Assembly: GCA_014894735.1 (NCBI GenBank)
Contig: JADBKX010000101.1
Span: 1,451 to 8,059, forward strand
DNA from: Candidatus Sediminicultor sextus
Lineage (GTDB): Bacteria > Atribacterota > Phoenicimicrobiia > Phoenicimicrobiales > Phoenicimicrobiaceae
Length of the DNA stretch: 6,609 bases
Direction: 5' to 3'
The notes beneath the pieces are model-generated. The model did not search any database. It was not told the DNA's origin and saw nothing but the letters and a program-made list of their open reading frames with translations. Position 1 is the first letter of the stretch, and each line of letters opens with the position of its first letter. The translations under genes were made by a program, and so were the position numbers. Shown piece by piece: positions 5,433 through 6,609 of the stretch.

Positions 5433-6584
5433 CTATTCTTTAAACAATATTTCTTCAGCAGCTCCTACCCCTGAACCCAGTTTAAAATCGTAATTAAATT
5501 GGGATAAGGTTTTTTCGATGATACTCATTGCTGCAACCACCTCATTTTCGGTTATGTTGCCCATATGTCCCAGGCGGAAAAGCTTACCCGCTAACACTCC
5601 TTTGCCAGAAGAAACCAGAATGCCATTCTCATACAATTTTTCTCTAAAAGCTAAATCTTCAATTCCCGAAGGATATAGCACGGTTGATACAGTATTGGCC
5701 CTTATTTCTTTTGAAGGAAGTAGTTTAAATCCTATTTTTTCTAATCCTGCATGGAAAGCCAGAGCAAATCTTCTATGTCGTCTAAATCTTTCTTCCAAAC
5801 CCTCTTCCAATATAATTTTAAGACCTTGATGAAGAGCATTGACCATGTTTATGGCATGAGTAGAAAAATATCCACTACCCGGTTCGCGCATAATAGGCAG
5901 CCATCGATTAATGTCCATATAATAAGAAGAAATATTTCCTAATGCATTTCTTCTCTCTAAAGCCTTTTTACTAAATACTAAATTAGCTAATCCCGGAGGA
6001 ACACCAAATGCTTTTTGGTTTCCTGCAAAAATAATATCAACACCCCAATCATCCATACGTTCTTCAATTCCTCCGGCAGCACAAACTGCGTCTACAATAA
6101 ATAAGGTTTCAGGGAATCTTTTTATAACCTCTGCTACCTCTTCTAAAGGAGCACAAACTCCGGTAGAAGTATCTACATGAGTCACTGTTATCGCATCAAA
6201 CTTCTTTTCTTTTAATTTCCGGGCTATTTTTTCAACTTCCACAATCTTGCCCCACTCGGAAGCTAAAACTTCAACCTCTATACCGTAACCCCGAGCTATT
6301 TCTGCAAATCTATCCCCAAAGTAACCGTGAGAAACCACTAACAAACGGTCACCTTTCTTTAAAGAATTAACCAAAGATGCCTCCATTCCTAAAGTTCCTG
6401 TGCCAGGGATGGTAAAAGGCTGACCTTTTTCAGCCATAACAACAGTCTTTAAATTCTTTAAAGTTTCTTTTAAGGTTTTCACCAATTCAGGGTCTAAATG
6501 GGAAACTGTCTCTTTGCTCAATGCCTCCAAGATAGATTGAGCAACGGGTGTGGGTCCGGGAATCATCATTAATTTTTTTTTCAT
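5433..6584 (-). CDS. Class V aminotransferase, alanine-glyoxylate / serine-pyruvate type
   Basis: A PLP-dependent fold-type I enzyme that moves amino groups between alanine or serine and glyoxylate or pyruvate; in some bacteria it works in serine/glycine interconversion. The 383 residues are complete. MIPGPTPV (7-14) is the N-terminal substrate loop, and GTGTLGMEA (61-69) is the phosphate-binding G-x-G-T segment. THVDTSTGV (135-143) follows, and FIVDAVCAAGG (162-172) holds D165, which pairs with the pyridine nitrogen; C168 replaces the more usual Ser. GNQKAFGVPPGLA (188-200) holds Schiff-base lysine K191, and FRLGHMG (336-342) holds R337, which binds substrate carboxylate. The C-terminal GSGVGAAEEIL is typical. 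ATG 6584 has an AAGGAAAG site (6592-6599) seven bases upstream. The VanZ-like gene follows after 12 bases. No serA, a frequent partner of this family, is in the window, so the pathway role is open. Confidence 0.92.
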   Translation of the reverse strand: MKKKLMMIPGPTPVAQSILEALSKETVSHLDPELVKTLKETLKNLKTVVMAEKGQPFTIPGTGTLGMEASLVNSLKKGDRLLVVSHGYFGDRFAEIARGYGIEVEVLASEWGKIVEVEKIARKLKEKKFDAITVTHVDTSTGVCAPLEEVAEVIKRFPETLFIVDAVCAAGGIEERMDDWGVDIIFAGNQKAFGVPPGLANLVFSKKALERRNALGNISSYYMDINRWLPIMREPGSGYFSTHAINMVNALHQGLKIILEEGLEERFRRHRRFALAFHAGLEKIGFKLLPSKEIRANTVSTVLYPSGIEDLAFREKLYENGILVSSGKGVLAGKLFRLGHMGNITENEVVAAMSIIEKTLSQFNYDFKLGSGVGAAEEILFKE

Positions 6585-6591
6585 AACTAAT

Positions 6592-6599
6592 CTTTCCTT
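6592..6599 (-). promoter_or_regulatory. Shine-Dalgarno site of the aminotransferase gene
   Basis: The - strand reads AAGGAAAG seven bases before ATG 6584. This supports that ATG over the internal Met codons 6 and 7. Any promoter would lie beyond the right edge. Confidence 0.6.
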
Positions 6600-6609
6600 T
6601 CTTTATTAA

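Noticed and set aside
5518..5942. Two overlapping + strand frames inside the aminotransferase gene
   Set aside because: They are antisense to the PLP-enzyme core, overlap each other, and have no homology I recognise.

Overview
The window is AT-rich bacterial DNA (roughly 35-40% G+C by eye) with Shine-Dalgarno sites, tightly packed genes and several TTG starts. The gene content (a TreT-type trehalose synthase, an M42 aminopeptidase, an HhH-GPD glycosylase, maltodextrin enzymes) and the degenerate heptamer repeats between genes suggest an anaerobic, possibly thermophilic or subsurface lineage. An Atribacterota-like or Clostridia-like source is a guess; nothing here fixes the taxon.

Left part, + strand (1-1748): a maltodextrin/trehalose operon. 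It begins with the 3' end of a gene that may be a GH57/DUF3536-type glycoside hydrolase. A 27-codon ORF overlaps that gene's stop by ATGA and ends 2 bases before malQ. This mini-ORF reads as the first 13 residues of malto-oligosyltrehalose synthase (TreY) joined in frame to what looks like the last 14 residues of TreY. It therefore appears to be an internal in-frame deletion of almost the whole gene, with both couplings to its neighbours kept. A complete malQ (GH77 4-alpha-glucanotransferase) follows.

Right part, - strand (1763-6584, transcribed right to left): a class V aminotransferase of the alanine/serine-glyoxylate type, a small VanZ-like membrane protein 12 bases downstream, an M42 metallo-aminopeptidase, an endonuclease III-like HhH-GPD glycosylase, and treT, which converges on malQ with a 14-base gap. 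TreT makes trehalose directly from a nucleotide sugar and glucose (or the reverse). Its presence beside a destroyed treY suggests that trehalose metabolism here no longer needs the TreY/TreZ route.

The most unusual structure is at gene ends. Three intergenic arrays each hold exactly five degenerate 7-base units (35 bp). One begins 1 base after the M42 stop. Another runs into the 3' end of the glycosylase gene, supplies its last codons and stop, and coincides with loss of the fourth Fe-S cysteine. A third lies 13 bases beyond that one. A separate 37-bp inverted repeat supplies the last codons and most of the stop of the VanZ-like gene. Short repeats thus sit on or beside the 3' ends of three of the five - strand genes. 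No RNA genes, transposase genes or CRISPR arrays were seen, and no gene-free stretch exceeds 300 bases.
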